64,000 nucleotides of DNA from Pseudomonas synxantha BG33R (GCF_000263715.2 NZ_CM001514.1:668936-732935), one strand, 5' to 3'. Shown: positions 9,525-18,120, numbered from the stretch's first letter. The notes: generated by a model not told the origin, from the sequence alone. Program-made: numbers and translations.

Positions 9525-10199
9525 TCAGGAACGAAACAGGCGGCTGTACTGGCGTTCGTGAGCCATGCACGCCAGGGACAGGCCAAAGGCGGCGCTGCCC
9601 AACCGCGCAGGGTCAATGCGCTCGGCGTCCTGCTGTGCTTGCTGTAGCAAGGGCAGCAGTTCGCTGGTCAGGCGTTGCGCGGCTTGCTGGCCCAGTGGCA
9701 GGGTTTTCATCAGCACGGCCAATTGGTTCTCCAGCCAGCTCCACAGCCACGCGGCGAGGGCATCGTCGGGGCTGATGTGCCAGGCGCGGGCGGCCAGGGC
9801 CCAGCCAAGAGCCAGGTGCGGTTCGCCGCGTTGTGCAAGGAACTCACGGGCGGCGCTGTCCAGTTCCGGTAAGCCATTGAGCAGTTGCTGCAGGGAATAA
9901 CCCATTTGCCGGCTCTCCTGATACAGCTCGCGGGTCTCACGGCTGGCGCGGTGTTCTTCGCACAATTGCGCCAGCCCAGGCCAGTCCTGTTCAGCGCCAG
10001 CGCGGCAATGGGCGAGCAACAGCGGCGCTTCGAAGCGCGCAAGGTTGAGCAGCAACTGATCGCTGATCCAGCGCCCTGCGCTCGCGGCATCCTGTACGCG
10101 GCCGTTGTCCACAGCCATTTCCAGGCCCTGGGAATAGCTGTAGCCGCCAATCGGCAATTGCGGACTGGCCAGGCGCAACAGCGCCCAGGCTGGGTTCAT
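9525..10199 (-). CDS. ureF: Urease accessory protein UreF
   Basis: 224-residue all-helical UreF, which joins UreD and UreG on the apo-urease and gates UreG GTPase activity. The N-terminal LLRLASPQLPIGGYSYSQGLE motif is diagnostic, as is the C-terminal SAAFGLSLACMAHERQYSRLFRS tail. Its start codon overlaps the ureE stop by four bases, so the two are translationally coupled. Confidence 0.96.
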   Translation of the reverse strand: MNPAWALLRLASPQLPIGGYSYSQGLEMAVDNGRVQDAASAGRWISDQLLLNLARFEAPLLLAHCRAGAEQDWPGLAQLCEEHRASRETRELYQESRQMGYSLQQLLNGLPELDSAAREFLAQRGEPHLALGWALAARAWHISPDDALAAWLWSWLENQLAVLMKTLPLGQQAAQRLTSELLPLLQQAQQDAERIDPARLGSAAFGLSLACMAHERQYSRLFRS

Positions 10200-10696
10200 A
10201 GACGTACGCCGAACTGGTGCAGCTTGGGCGGGTAGTTGAAGTCTTCGTCGCCATGGCGCGAATGATGATGGCCGCCGCCGTAGGCGCCATGTTCCGGCTG
10301 GAACGGCGCCTCGATGGTTTGCGTGTCGGCGCCCAACTGTTCCAGCATTGCCTTGAGCACGTAGTCGTCGAGCAGGCGCAGCCAGCCGTCGCCGACTTGC
10401 AGGGCCACATGGCGGTTACCCAGGTGATAGGCAGCGCGGGTCAGTTCAAAGGCGTTGCGGCAAGTGACGTGCAGCAGTTGTTCAGGGCGGGCGCAAACGC
10501 GTACGACACGTCCGTCTTCAGCTTGTAGGAACTCGCCATCGTGCAAGGGCGGCTGCCCACGCTCCAAAAACAGGCCGACGTCTTCACCGTCGGCACTGAA
10601 ACAGCGCAGGCGGCTTTTGCTGCGGGCTTCGAAGTTCAGCAGCAACTCAGCGGCCCAGAGGGCTTGGGGGGCGATTCGGCGGTGGATCACCAGCAT
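10196..10696 (-). CDS. ureE: Urease nickel metallochaperone UreE
   Basis: 166-residue UreE, a two-domain dimeric nickel chaperone delivering Ni to UreG. The N-terminal part (through DGEDVGLFLERGQPPLHDGEF) is the peptide-binding domain. The metal-binding domain carries AYHLGNRHVALQV with the conserved interfacial histidine, and a late histidine patch GGGHHHSRHGDEDFNYPPKLHQ that should bind extra nickel. It is the first gene of the accessory operon; a sigma54-like promoter lies about 40 bases upstream. Confidence 0.96.
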   Translation of the reverse strand: MLVIHRRIAPQALWAAELLLNFEARSKSRLRCFSADGEDVGLFLERGQPPLHDGEFLQAEDGRVVRVCARPEQLLHVTCRNAFELTRAAYHLGNRHVALQVGDGWLRLLDDYVLKAMLEQLGADTQTIEAPFQPEHGAYGGGHHHSRHGDEDFNYPPKLHQFGVRL

Positions 10697-10732
10697 CGGT
10701 AGGCTTCCAGCTATGAGCGATAGCAGTGCTAG

Positions 10733-10748
10733 AGCAAGGGGCTTGCCA
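10733..10748 (-). promoter_or_regulatory. Sigma54-type promoter for ureEFGJ
   Basis: Read on the minus strand the sequence is TGGCAA-GCCCC-TTGCT. It matches the RpoN consensus TGGCAC-N5-TTGCW with one mismatch and correct GG-to-GC spacing. Transcription would begin near 10721, about 25 bases before the ureE ATG. No convincing complete NtrC palindrome is visible upstream, only GGTGC-like half sites. Confidence 0.6.
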
Positions 10749-11024
10749 ACCCGCTATTGGCGTAGGAGTTTCCTGTCAGTGCAGGTCATTGCGCGTGGAT
10801 GGGGCATCCACGGGTTGCACAGAACGTTCAAGTTTGGTGCGCATGAGCGGTTATAGCACTGGAAAAGGGCGTTTTTCCTGAAAGTAGCCTGGTGCTGCAT
10901 GAAACTTCTTTCATCCAATTATCCATTGTGTTTTTAAGGATTTATCCTACAAAGACCCAAGAATCGGCCTTCGTGGGCTTACGTGATGGTTCTTTAAGAT
11001 TCGCGCCGTGTTTAATTCACCGCG
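10749..11024. other. Intergenic region, ureE / NlpC-P60 divergent gap
   Basis: The divergent gap spans about 330 bases in all, including the sigma54-like element near ureE. The rest contains AT-rich DNA around 10900-10960 that may hold the promoter of the NlpC/P60 gene. No gene, RNA or repeat is recognised here. Confidence 0.4.
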
Positions 11025-11531
11025 ATGTTCATCATGTTCAAGTCATTTATTTGTTCAGTCATTGTCGGCCTGTCGTGTGTTATCTCGTCAGCCTCGGCCA
11101 ATCTTCAACAGCCGCCGACTTTCGCTTCAAGCCATGCGGCGTCTTCGGTCGACGATGTGATCGACCGCGCCCATCAACTGCTCGGCACTCCCTACAAGTG
11201 GGGCGGTACGTCTGCCGAGCAGGGGTTTGATTGCAGCAGTTTCCTGGTTTATCTGTTCAAGACCGAAGCCAACATTCAGCTGCCGCGTACCACTGCGGCG
11301 ATGCACCGTTCAACCGCTGCAACCATCAAGCGCACAGCGTTAAAACCGGGCGATGCCGTATTTTTCAAAGGCAACGGGCGAGGGCAGGTGAGTCACGTCG
11401 GGCTGTATATCGGCGAAGGCAAGTTCATCCATTCACCGCGTACCGGCAAGCATGTGCGTATCGATTCGTTGAGCAATAAGTACTGGAGCAAGAACTACAC
11501 AACGGCCAAGCGTTTTCACAAGGCTGGCTGA
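11025..11531 (+). CDS. NlpC/P60 (C40) cell-wall endopeptidase
   Basis: 168-residue exported protein. An N-terminal signal peptide (FICSVIVGLSCVISSASA) is followed by an NlpC/P60 catalytic domain. The catalytic Cys is in GFDCSSFLVYLF, the His in GQVSHVGLYIGEGKFIHSPR, and the typical entry motif AHQLLGTPYKWGGTS precedes them. It should cleave peptide stems of peptidoglycan (gamma-D-Glu to diamino acid) in the periplasm, as Spr/MepS does. The start could be ATG 11025 or ATG 11034; neither has a strong ribosome site. It converges with the TetR gene with only four bases between stops. Confidence 0.88.
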   Translation: MFIMFKSFICSVIVGLSCVISSASANLQQPPTFASSHAASSVDDVIDRAHQLLGTPYKWGGTSAEQGFDCSSFLVYLFKTEANIQLPRTTAAMHRSTAATIKRTALKPGDAVFFKGNGRGQVSHVGLYIGEGKFIHSPRTGKHVRIDSLSNKYWSKNYTTAKRFHKAG

Positions 11532-11535
11532 GGGA

Positions 11536-12168
11536 TTACTCGGTACTGCCCAGCCCTTGCCAGTGCTTGAGGCCGATAAAGATAAAGCGCAGTTGCTGGG
11601 TGATTTTCGCCTGGGGCGTGAGGTGGGCCGGCAGGGCATGGGCCGGTGGGTCGATGATATCGGGCAGGGTGGCAAACACGCTTTTGACGATCAGGTCGGC
11701 CATCACATGTAAACCTTCTGCATCCAGATGCTGCAATTTGGGCATCAACGTCAGGTCGGCGGCCAGGTCGCGGGTGATGTCCTCGCGCAGGGCGCCGATG
11801 GCTTGGCGCACGGCCAGGCAGCCGCCGTACTGTTCGCGGGCCAAAAACAGGAATTGCGAACGGTTGGCCGAAACTACGTCGAGAAAGATCCGCACAGAGG
11901 CATCGATAATGCCCCCCATCACGAATTCGTTGTGGCGCACCAGGCGGATCGTGGCGCGGAAGGTCTGGCCGACTTCGCTGACCAATACCAGCCCAAGCTG
12001 GTCCATGTCGGCAAAATGGCGATAGAAACCAGTTGGCACTATACCCGCTGTCTTGGCCACTTCGCGCAGGCTCAGGCTGCCAAACCCACGGCCACACTCC
12101 ATCAGATGGCGGGCTGCGTCCATCAAGGCAAGGCGTGTCTGTTGCTTCTGTTCGGCGCGGGGCAGCAT
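11536..12168 (-). CDS. TetR-family regulator, FabR/DesT-like
   Basis: 210-residue repressor. The N-terminal helix-turn-helix contains SLSLREVAKTAGIVPTGFYRHFADMDQLGLVLV, very close in layout to E. coli FabR and Pseudomonas DesT, which control unsaturated fatty-acid synthesis in response to acyl-CoA. The C-terminal part (after residue 70) is the ligand/dimer domain and contains FLFLAREQYGG. ATG 12168 fits the family; an in-frame TTG at 12213 would add 15 residues. No desaturase or fab gene is adjacent, so the target is unknown. Confidence 0.8.
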   Translation of the reverse strand: MLPRAEQKQQTRLALMDAARHLMECGRGFGSLSLREVAKTAGIVPTGFYRHFADMDQLGLVLVSEVGQTFRATIRLVRHNEFVMGGIIDASVRIFLDVVSANRSQFLFLAREQYGGCLAVRQAIGALREDITRDLAADLTLMPKLQHLDAEGLHVMADLIVKSVFATLPDIIDPPAHALPAHLTPQAKITQQLRFIFIGLKHWQGLGSTE

Positions 12169-12274
12169 GAGCGGATGGGCTTTGTCGGCGAGTACAGCGA
12201 CGCACTCTAGCAAAAGCGCTTTGCCGGCGTCGAACTTGGCGGGGGCGAGGCGTGACGCGGTCTATATAAAAGCA

Positions 12275-12300
12275 AAAGCCCGATCGGCTGATCGGGCTTT
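12275..12300 (-). terminator. Rho-independent terminator (bidirectional appearance)
   Basis: An 11-base perfect stem, AAAGCCCGATC / GATCGGGCTTT with a GGCT loop, has T-rich tails on both strands. It lies just after the stop of the small secreted protein gene on the minus strand, which it should terminate. Confidence 0.9.
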
Positions 12301-12319
12301 TTTCCGGGCCACCACGGGC

Positions 12320-12640
12320 TTAGCTCTGTGCTTGATGCAGTTCTTGCAGACGGTCGGCACCACCTTCAGCAACGCCTTCGGTGTAGGCGCGTTTGTTGGC
12401 TTGTTCAGCACCGCCTTCTACCAGACCTTTCTCTTGCAGGCGATTGTAGCCATTTTCAGCGACAGCACCTTTGGCGTAGTCACGGTTTTCGTCTTCTTGC
12501 GAACCGCTGCGCGCCACGGTTTGGCTAGTCTGCATGGCTTGAGCTTTGTTCTGTGGAGTGGCCTGTTCAGCGGCTGGCAGGGCGAAAGCACTGGAAGCCA
12601 GGACAGATAACAGGACGGTAGCGAGTAATTGGCGTTTCAT
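12320..12640 (-). CDS. Small exported protein with internal repeat, function unknown
   Basis: 106 residues. The first 20 form a signal peptide (MKRQLLATVLLSVLASSAFA). The mature part is highly polar, with no cysteine and no membrane segment. It contains a duplicated motif, VAENGYNRLQE and VAEGGADRLQE about 30 residues apart, joined by a segment rich in Glu, Gly and Ala. I do not recognise the family; similar small proteins occur in Pseudomonas under uninformative names. The ATG at 12640 is chosen because AAGGAG lies at 12649-12654 and a signal peptide begins there; an open frame upstream is not used. A clear terminator follows. Confidence 0.75.
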   Translation of the reverse strand: MKRQLLATVLLSVLASSAFALPAAEQATPQNKAQAMQTSQTVARSGSQEDENRDYAKGAVAENGYNRLQEKGLVEGGAEQANKRAYTEGVAEGGADRLQELHQAQS

Positions 12641-12997
12641 GATGGTTGCTCCTTGGGAGGGCGATAAAGTGGGTACAGGGCTAATGCTACTCTTGATAAG
12701 TCGATATAAAAGTTCATAAACACAATGGTAATAATCAACAGAATTGATTGTTCCCTGCAAAGGCTCTAGATCGAGCCTCTCAAGCACGCGGTTTTGCACC
12801 GGGGTGGGTATTTTCGACACGAACCGGGGTAACAATGGTGCGCTGTCGATGATGAAATCTGTCTGCTTGATCAGGAAAATCGTTTTTTTCGGCTAAATCC
12901 GCCGTTGGGTTAAACCCTCCGGCACTTTGCCAGTCGTAGTTCTATAAGCTGTGTCAAAGGCTGTTGCCCAGCCAGTCGTATTCAGGAGCCCTGTGCA
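12641..12997. other. Divergent promoter region, small secreted protein / AsmA
   Basis: The gap of 357 bases is AT-rich around 12690-12760 and should contain promoters in both directions. AGGAGC precedes the AsmA ATG. An imperfect hairpin (GGCTCTAGATCGAGCC) lies at about 12762-12777. No gene or known RNA is recognised. Confidence 0.4.
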
Positions 12998-15064
12998 ATG
13001 ACGCGCACTCGTAAAATCGTCGCTTGGAGCTGCGCCAGCTTCGTTCTGTTAATCGCCATTGCGGTACTTGTGCTGGTGTTCTTCGATTGGAACCGCATCA
13101 AGCCGCCGCTCAACGCCAAGGTCTCCGAAGAACTGCATCGCCCGTTCGCCATCAACGGCAACCTCGCGGTGGTGTGGCAGCGCGAGCCCGATGAGGGCGG
13201 CTGGCGTGCCTGGGTGCCGTGGCCCCATGTGATCGCCGAAGACCTGACCCTGGGCAACCCGGATTGGTCGAAACAACCGCAGATGGTCACGCTCAAGAAG
13301 GTCGAGCTGCGTATTTCACCCCTGGCCTTGCTGGTGCAGCGCGTGGTGATCCCGCGCATTGACCTCACCGAGCCCAGTGCCCAGTTGCAGCGCCTGGCCG
13401 ACGGCCGCGCCAACTGGACGTTCAAGTTCGATCCCAAGGACCCCGACGCCGAGCCCTCCAACTGGGTGGTGGATATCGGCGCCATCGGCTTTGACAAGGG
13501 CCATGTGACCCTCGACGATCAAACCCTCAAGACTCAGTTGGATGTGATCATCGACCCCTTGGGCAAACCCATCCCGTTTGGTGAAATCGTCGGGGACGCC
13601 GATGCCAAGAAGGCGCTGGAAAAAGGCTCGGCGCCTCAGGACTACGCGTTCGGCCTCAAGGTCAAAGGCCAATATCACGGCCAGAAGCTCGCCGGCACCG
13701 GCAAGATCGGCGGTCTGCTGGCCTTGCAGGACGCGGCCAAGCCGTTCCCGCTGCAAGCCCAGGTGAAAGTCGCCGACACCAGCATCGCCCTGGCCGGCAC
13801 CTTGACCGACCCGCTTAACCTCGGTGCCCTTGACCTGCGCCTCAAACTCTCGGGCAGCAGCCTGGGCAACCTCTACCCGTTGACCGGTGTGACATTGCCG
13901 GATTCGCCGGCCTATTCCACCGACGGCCATTTGATCGCCAAGCTGCATGAAGCCAGCGGCGCCTCATTCCGCTACGAGAACTTCAACGGCAAGATCGGCA
14001 ACAGCGACATCCATGGCGACCTGGCCTATGTCGCCAGCCAGCCACGGCCCAAGCTCAGCGGCGCGCTGGTGTCCAACCAATTGCTGATGGATGACCTGGC
14101 GCCGCTGATTGGCGCAGATTCCAACGCCGAGCAAAAAGCCCGTGGCGGTGAAAGCAAACAACCGGCGACCAAAGTGCTGCCGGTTGAAGAGTTCCGCACC
14201 GAACGCTGGCGCGAGATGGATGCCGACGTGGAATTCACCGGCAAGCGCATCGTGCACAGTGCCGACTTGCCCTTCACCGATCTGTATACGCACCTGGTGC
14301 TCAACGACGGCCAACTGAGCCTCGAACCCCTGCGTTTCGGCGTGGCCGGCGGCAAGCTCGATGCGCAGATTCGCTTGAATGGCCGCATTACGCCGATGGA
14401 AGGCAGCGCCAAGCTGACGGCACGCAACTTCAAGCTCAAACAACTGTTCCCGACCTTTGAGCCGATGAAAACCAGCTTCGGCGAACTCAACGGCGATGCC
14501 GATATTTCCGGGCGCGGCAACTCGGTGGCGGCACTGCTGGGAACCTCCAACGGCGACCTGAAGATGCTGATCAACGATGGCGCCATCAGCCGCAGCCTGA
14601 TGGAAATCGCAGGGCTCAACGTGGGCAACTACGTCGTGGGGCGCCTGTTCGGCGACGAGGAAGTGAAGATCAACTGCGCAGCGGCGGACTTCGGCATCAA
14701 GACGGGCCTGGCGACCACGCGGTTGTTTGTGTTCGATACCGAGAACGCCATCATCTACATCGACGGCACGGCCAATATGGCTACCGAGCAACTGGACCTG
14801 ACCATTACGCCGGAGTCCAAGGGCTTTCGTCTGTTCTCGCTGCGTTCGCCGCTGTACGTCAATGGACCGTTCATCAAGCCCAATGCTGGCGTAAAAGCCA
14901 TTCCGCTGGCGCTACGTGGCGCAGGCATGGTTGCCCTGGGCGTCATCGCCGGGCCGGCCGCCGGCTTGCTCGCGTTGGTCGCTCCAAGCGGTGGAGAGCC
15001 GAATGAATGCGCGCCGTTGCTGCAGCAGATGAAGGAAGGCAAGGCGCCTAAGACTGTGAAGTAA
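12998..15064 (+). CDS. AsmA-family protein
   Basis: 688 residues. A single N-terminal membrane anchor (about residues 9-30, SCASFVLLIAIAVLVLVFF) is followed by a long beta-rich periplasmic region and the AsmA C-terminal part (DADISGRGNSVAALLGTSNGDLKMLINDGAISRSLMEIAGLN). AsmA-like proteins share a bridge-like fold and are implicated in phospholipid transport to and homeostasis of the outer membrane. It is shorter than TamB or YhdP and resembles the AsmA/YicH size group. It is a single-gene unit, with a class B palindrome following the stop. Confidence 0.85.
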   Translation: MTRTRKIVAWSCASFVLLIAIAVLVLVFFDWNRIKPPLNAKVSEELHRPFAINGNLAVVWQREPDEGGWRAWVPWPHVIAEDLTLGNPDWSKQPQMVTLKKVELRISPLALLVQRVVIPRIDLTEPSAQLQRLADGRANWTFKFDPKDPDAEPSNWVVDIGAIGFDKGHVTLDDQTLKTQLDVIIDPLGKPIPFGEIVGDADAKKALEKGSAPQDYAFGLKVKGQYHGQKLAGTGKIGGLLALQDAAKPFPLQAQVKVADTSIALAGTLTDPLNLGALDLRLKLSGSSLGNLYPLTGVTLPDSPAYSTDGHLIAKLHEASGASFRYENFNGKIGNSDIHGDLAYVASQPRPKLSGALVSNQLLMDDLAPLIGADSNAEQKARGGESKQPATKVLPVEEFRTERWREMDADVEFTGKRIVHSADLPFTDLYTHLVLNDGQLSLEPLRFGVAGGKLDAQIRLNGRITPMEGSAKLTARNFKLKQLFPTFEPMKTSFGELNGDADISGRGNSVAALLGTSNGDLKMLINDGAISRSLMEIAGLNVGNYVVGRLFGDEEVKINCAAADFGIKTGLATTRLFVFDTENAIIYIDGTANMATEQLDLTITPESKGFRLFSLRSPLYVNGPFIKPNAGVKAIPLALRGAGMVALGVIAGPAAGLLALVAPSGGEPNECAPLLQQMKEGKAPKTVK

Positions 15065-15084
15065 CTGACCTACAGCTCAAACGA

Positions 15085-15116
15085 AATGTGGGAGGGGGCT
15101 TGCCCCCTCCCACATG
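15085..15116. repeat. REP-type palindrome (class B, compact)
   Basis: ATGTGGGAGGGGGC/TTGCCCCCTCCCACAT forms one perfect hairpin between the convergent AsmA and bacterioferritin-like genes. Confidence 0.8.
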
Positions 15117-15135
15117 GTTATTGCTATGTCGCTGA

Positions 15136-15666
15136 TTACAGGTCTTGCAGAATATCCGCCATATCATCGGCGTGCTCTTCTTCCTGGGCCAGGATGTCTT
15201 CGAAGATGCGACGGGTAGTCGGGTCTTTATCACCGATGTACTGGATGATTTCACGGTAGCTGTCCACCGCGATGCGCTCGGCTACCAGGTCTTCGTAGAC
15301 CATCTCTTTGAGCGAGTTGCCTGCCACATATTGAGCGTGGGAGTTCTTCGACAGCAGGTCGGGGTTGAACTCCGGCTCGCCGCCCAGTTGCACGATGCGC
15401 TCGGCCAGTTTGTCGGCGTGTTCGGCTTCCTGGGTGGCATGTTCGAGGAACTCATCGGCGGCGACGCTGGCTTTCAGGCCGTTGGCCATGAAGTAGTGAC
15501 GCTTGTAGCGCAACACGCAAACCAGCTCGGTGGCCAGCGACTCGTTGAGCAGGCGGATGATTTCCTGACGGTCGGCGTCGTAGCCTTCGGTCACGGCACC
15601 GTTTTCGACATTCTGGCGGGCGCGGCTGCGCAGGGTCGCAATGTCAGTCAAGTGTGCTTCAGTCAT
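15136..15666 (-). CDS. Ferritin-like protein, bacterioferritin family
   Basis: 176-residue four-helix ferritin-like protein. Di-iron ligand motifs are visible: Glu in LLNESLATELVC, E-x-x-H in HATQEAEHADKLAERI, Glu in VYEDLVAERIAVDSY, and E-x-x-H in ILAQEEEHADDM. The layout matches Pseudomonas proteins annotated as probable bacterioferritin (PA4880-like, from memory). It would oxidise and store iron or protect against oxidative damage. It has no haem-binding Met that I can assign. It is a monocistronic minus-strand gene with an ATG at 15666. Confidence 0.85.
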   Translation of the reverse strand: MTEAHLTDIATLRSRARQNVENGAVTEGYDADRQEIIRLLNESLATELVCVLRYKRHYFMANGLKASVAADEFLEHATQEAEHADKLAERIVQLGGEPEFNPDLLSKNSHAQYVAGNSLKEMVYEDLVAERIAVDSYREIIQYIGDKDPTTRRIFEDILAQEEEHADDMADILQDL

Positions 15667-15763
15667 TTCAATCTCCTGGGGCTAATCCGGTTGTACGCCA
15701 CGCTCTGCCGGCGTGATCGCTATAGGTTGTGAGTCCCGGGCCAGGCGAAAAGTTTTATCGGAT

Positions 15764-16654
15764 TTAACAGGATGTGTCATGAACACGTCTGACCGGTGTG
15801 GTCCAGCGCTCCGACAGGATCACTCCACCCAGGGTCAGCAAGCCACCCACCAGGTGATACAGCGCCAACTCTTCCTTCAGCACCACCGCTGCGATCAGTG
15901 CGGTAATCAACGGCAGCAGGTTGAAAAACAGCGTGGTACGGCTTGGCCCCAGGGTCTTCACCGAGTGCATCCACGCCAACGGCGCCAGCATTGAAGCCAG
16001 CAGGCAGGCGTACAGCACCAGCGGAATATTCGTCCAGCCCAAACCGGCCTTGGCCGAAAACAGGTACAGCGGCAGCAGCACCACCACCGCGACCAGCACC
16101 TGCAAATACAGCAGCACCAACGGCGGCAGGCGCAGTTGCCATTTTTTCAGCAGGGTGCTGTAGACCGCATAAGCCAGCGTCGCCACCAGCATCATGCCGT
16201 CACCCAGGTTGACCCCGTGTTGCAACAGCGCCCCCAGGCTGCCGGACGATACCACCACCACAACACCGGCGAACGACAGTACCGCGCCGGTCAGCGCGCC
16301 GAAGGTCAGGCGTTGCCCCAGGCTGATAATCGCGGCGGTCAACGCCATCAGCGGCATCAGCGAGAGGATGATGCCCATGTTGGTGGCGCTGGTCAGCGTG
16401 GCGGCGTAATAGGCCAGGCTTTGATACACCGCCATGCCCAGCACGCCGAGGATGAAGATCTTGCCCAGGTTGGGACGGATAAGCGCCCAGTTGGCAACGA
16501 CCGGCTTGAGCATGAACGGGGTGAACAGCAGTGCTGCGAACAGCCAGCGGTAAAAGCCGATTTCAGCCGGGAAAATAGAGCCCACGGCCAATTTGTTGAC
16601 CACGGTGTTGCCAGCCCAGATAAAAATGGCCAGCAGCGGATACGCGTATTGCAT
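15764..16654 (-). CDS. EamA/DMT-family exporter
   Basis: 296-residue, ten-helix membrane protein with two EamA repeats. The first starts at YPLLAIFIWAGNTVVNKLAVG and the second near GDGMMLVATLAYAVYSTLLKKW. Drug/metabolite transporters of this kind usually export amino acids or other metabolites. The ATG at 16654 is preferred because it starts just before helix 1; the open frame upstream would run through the shared promoter with the divergent AraC gene. Divergence and repeated operator-like sites suggest control by that regulator. Confidence 0.85.
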   Translation of the reverse strand: MQYAYPLLAIFIWAGNTVVNKLAVGSIFPAEIGFYRWLFAALLFTPFMLKPVVANWALIRPNLGKIFILGVLGMAVYQSLAYYAATLTSATNMGIILSLMPLMALTAAIISLGQRLTFGALTGAVLSFAGVVVVVSSGSLGALLQHGVNLGDGMMLVATLAYAVYSTLLKKWQLRLPPLVLLYLQVLVAVVVLLPLYLFSAKAGLGWTNIPLVLYACLLASMLAPLAWMHSVKTLGPSRTTLFFNLLPLITALIAAVVLKEELALYHLVGGLLTLGGVILSERWTTPVRRVHDTSC

Positions 16655-16695
16655 CGAAAGAAACCCAGTGTATTGACGAGGCGCGATTATCCCCT

Positions 16696-16750
16696 GTCTG
16701 GATCGAAGCCTATACTGCGATCCAGACAACCGACCTCTGAATCCAGACAA
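16696..16750. promoter_or_regulatory. Operator-like repeats in EamA/AraC divergent promoter
   Basis: GTCTGGATCG (16696-16705) and CGATCCAGAC (16718-16727) are perfect 10-base inverted arms. A third ATCCAGACAA lies at 16741-16750, right before the AraC-gene ATG at 16752. Such spaced sites suit an AraC-type regulator controlling itself and the exporter. Confidence 0.55.
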
Positions 16751-16751
16751 C

Positions 16752-17540
16752 ATGCCCCGACATACCGTACGCCTGGCGGATTTCCCCCGCCTGCCGAGCC
16801 CTGTGTACTTTCGCTATTCCGATTTCGCACCCGATACCGAGTGCACCCCGCATCGGCACAGCTGGGGGTCGTTGGACTATTCAGCCAACGGCGTGATGCG
16901 CATGGAGGTGGCTGGCAGCCGTTTTATGTCGCCGCCGCAGTACGCGGTGTGGATCCCGCCCAACACCGAACACAGCTCCTACAACGCCCAGGCGATTGTC
17001 TATCGTTCGGTGGGCTTGGCGCCGACGCTCTGCGAGCAGCTGCCTCAAGCGCCGTGCACGCTGACGATCAGCGATATTCTCAAGGCCATCCTCAGCGATT
17101 TCGCCCAGCGCGACGTGAATATCCCGCAATCGGACGCGGATATCCGCCTGGCCCAAGTGCTGGTGGACCAACTCAAGCAGGCGCCGATCCACGATGGCTT
17201 CCTGCCCTACGCCCGCCACCCCGGGCTGCTTGGGGTGCTGGAAGGTATGCAGGCGCAGCCCGCCGACAATCGCCCGCTCGGGCAATGGGCTGAGCAGGTA
17301 CATGTGAGCGAACGCACCCTGGCGCGTCAGTTTGTGCGCGAGCTGGGTATGAGTTTTGGTGAATGGCGCCAGCGCCTGCGCTACCTGGCGGCCATCGAAG
17401 CCCTGGACAGTGACCGCAGCGTGCAGCACGTGGCATTTGACTTGGGCTACAGCACCGCCTCGGCATTTATCGCCATGTTCCAACGCCATGCTGGCTGCAC
17501 CCCGGAGCACTACCGACGGACGAATATTCGTGGCCGGTGA
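16752..17540 (+). CDS. AraC-family transcriptional regulator
   Basis: 262 residues. The N-terminal cupin-like sensing half has the motif TPHRHSWGSLDYSANGVM and IPPNTEHSSYN. The C-terminal AraC DNA-binding domain (about residues 165-258) has two helix-turn-helix units: PLGQWAEQVHVSERTLARQF and SVQHVAFDLGYSTASAFIAMFQRHAGCTPEHYRR. This layout matches regulators that control a divergent exporter. The effector is unknown. Repeats that look like its binding sites abut the start codon. Confidence 0.9.
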   Translation: MPRHTVRLADFPRLPSPVYFRYSDFAPDTECTPHRHSWGSLDYSANGVMRMEVAGSRFMSPPQYAVWIPPNTEHSSYNAQAIVYRSVGLAPTLCEQLPQAPCTLTISDILKAILSDFAQRDVNIPQSDADIRLAQVLVDQLKQAPIHDGFLPYARHPGLLGVLEGMQAQPADNRPLGQWAEQVHVSERTLARQFVRELGMSFGEWRQRLRYLAAIEALDSDRSVQHVAFDLGYSTASAFIAMFQRHAGCTPEHYRRTNIRGR

Positions 17541-17611
17541 AGTTGTAACAGCTTTTGACTACACTGCGCTGTAGGCCGTGCCCGTCGGCACGGTAACAGG
17601 GAGAAAACTCC

Positions 17612-17911
17612 ATGAAGATGCTGCGTATTCCGTTGTTGATGATGGGCCTGCTGTTGTGTTCCCAAGGTTTTGCCGCCACTGCCCAGCAGAACAAAATGAC
17701 CACCTGCAATGCCGAAGCCACCACCAAGACCCTCAAGGGCGATGACCGCAAGGCCTTCATGAAGACCTGCCTGTCGGCGCCTGCCGCCAACGATGCCAAG
17801 ACCCTGACGCCGCAGCAGCAGAAGATGAAGGATTGCAATGCGTCGGCTAAAACCAAAGCGTTGACCGGCGATGCGCGTAAAACATTCATGAGCACCTGCC
17901 TCAAAGGTTAA
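17612..17911 (+). CDS. psiF: PsiF-family periplasmic protein
   Basis: 99 residues with a signal peptide (MKMLRIPLLMMGLLLCSQGFAA). Two PsiF repeats follow: MTTCNAEATTKTLKGDDRKAFMKTCL and MKDCNASAKTKALTGDARKTFMSTCL, each with a pair of cysteines. PsiF is a phosphate-starvation-inducible protein of unknown role in E. coli. No Pho box was identified upstream in the short gap to the AraC gene. GGGAG precedes the ATG. Confidence 0.88.
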   Translation: MKMLRIPLLMMGLLLCSQGFAATAQQNKMTTCNAEATTKTLKGDDRKAFMKTCLSAPAANDAKTLTPQQQKMKDCNASAKTKALTGDARKTFMSTCLKG

Positions 17912-17939
17912 TCACGATTTCGCAGACGCTGCAGATCAA

Positions 17940-18032
17940 ATGTGGGAGGGGGCGTGCTCCCGATAGCGCCGTGTCAGTCAATCGATTCATTGGCTGATCC
18001 TCCGTAATCGGGAGCAAGCCCCCTCCCACACT
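17940..18032. repeat. REP-type palindromic pair (class B)
   Basis: GTGGGAGGGGGCGTGCTCCCGATAG and its inverted partner ATCGGGAGCAAGCCCCCTCCCAC flank about 45 bases between psiF and the AI-2E permease gene. Confidence 0.85.
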
Positions 18033-18120
18033 TGATCGCATTCACAGTCGTCTCCCCTCGCTTGATGCCTGCAACGCTGGCAGACTGCCCATCCTTTAAC
18101 GCCGTTCGTTTTGAGGCTGT

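Noticed and set aside
12909..12950. Sigma70 promoter TTGCCA/TATAAG before the AsmA gene
   Set aside because: The spacing is only about 10 bases, too short for a functional -35/-10 pair.
16655..16753. Longer N terminus for the EamA exporter
   Set aside because: The extension would cover the divergent promoter and operator repeats and adds a charged segment before helix 1, unlike the family.
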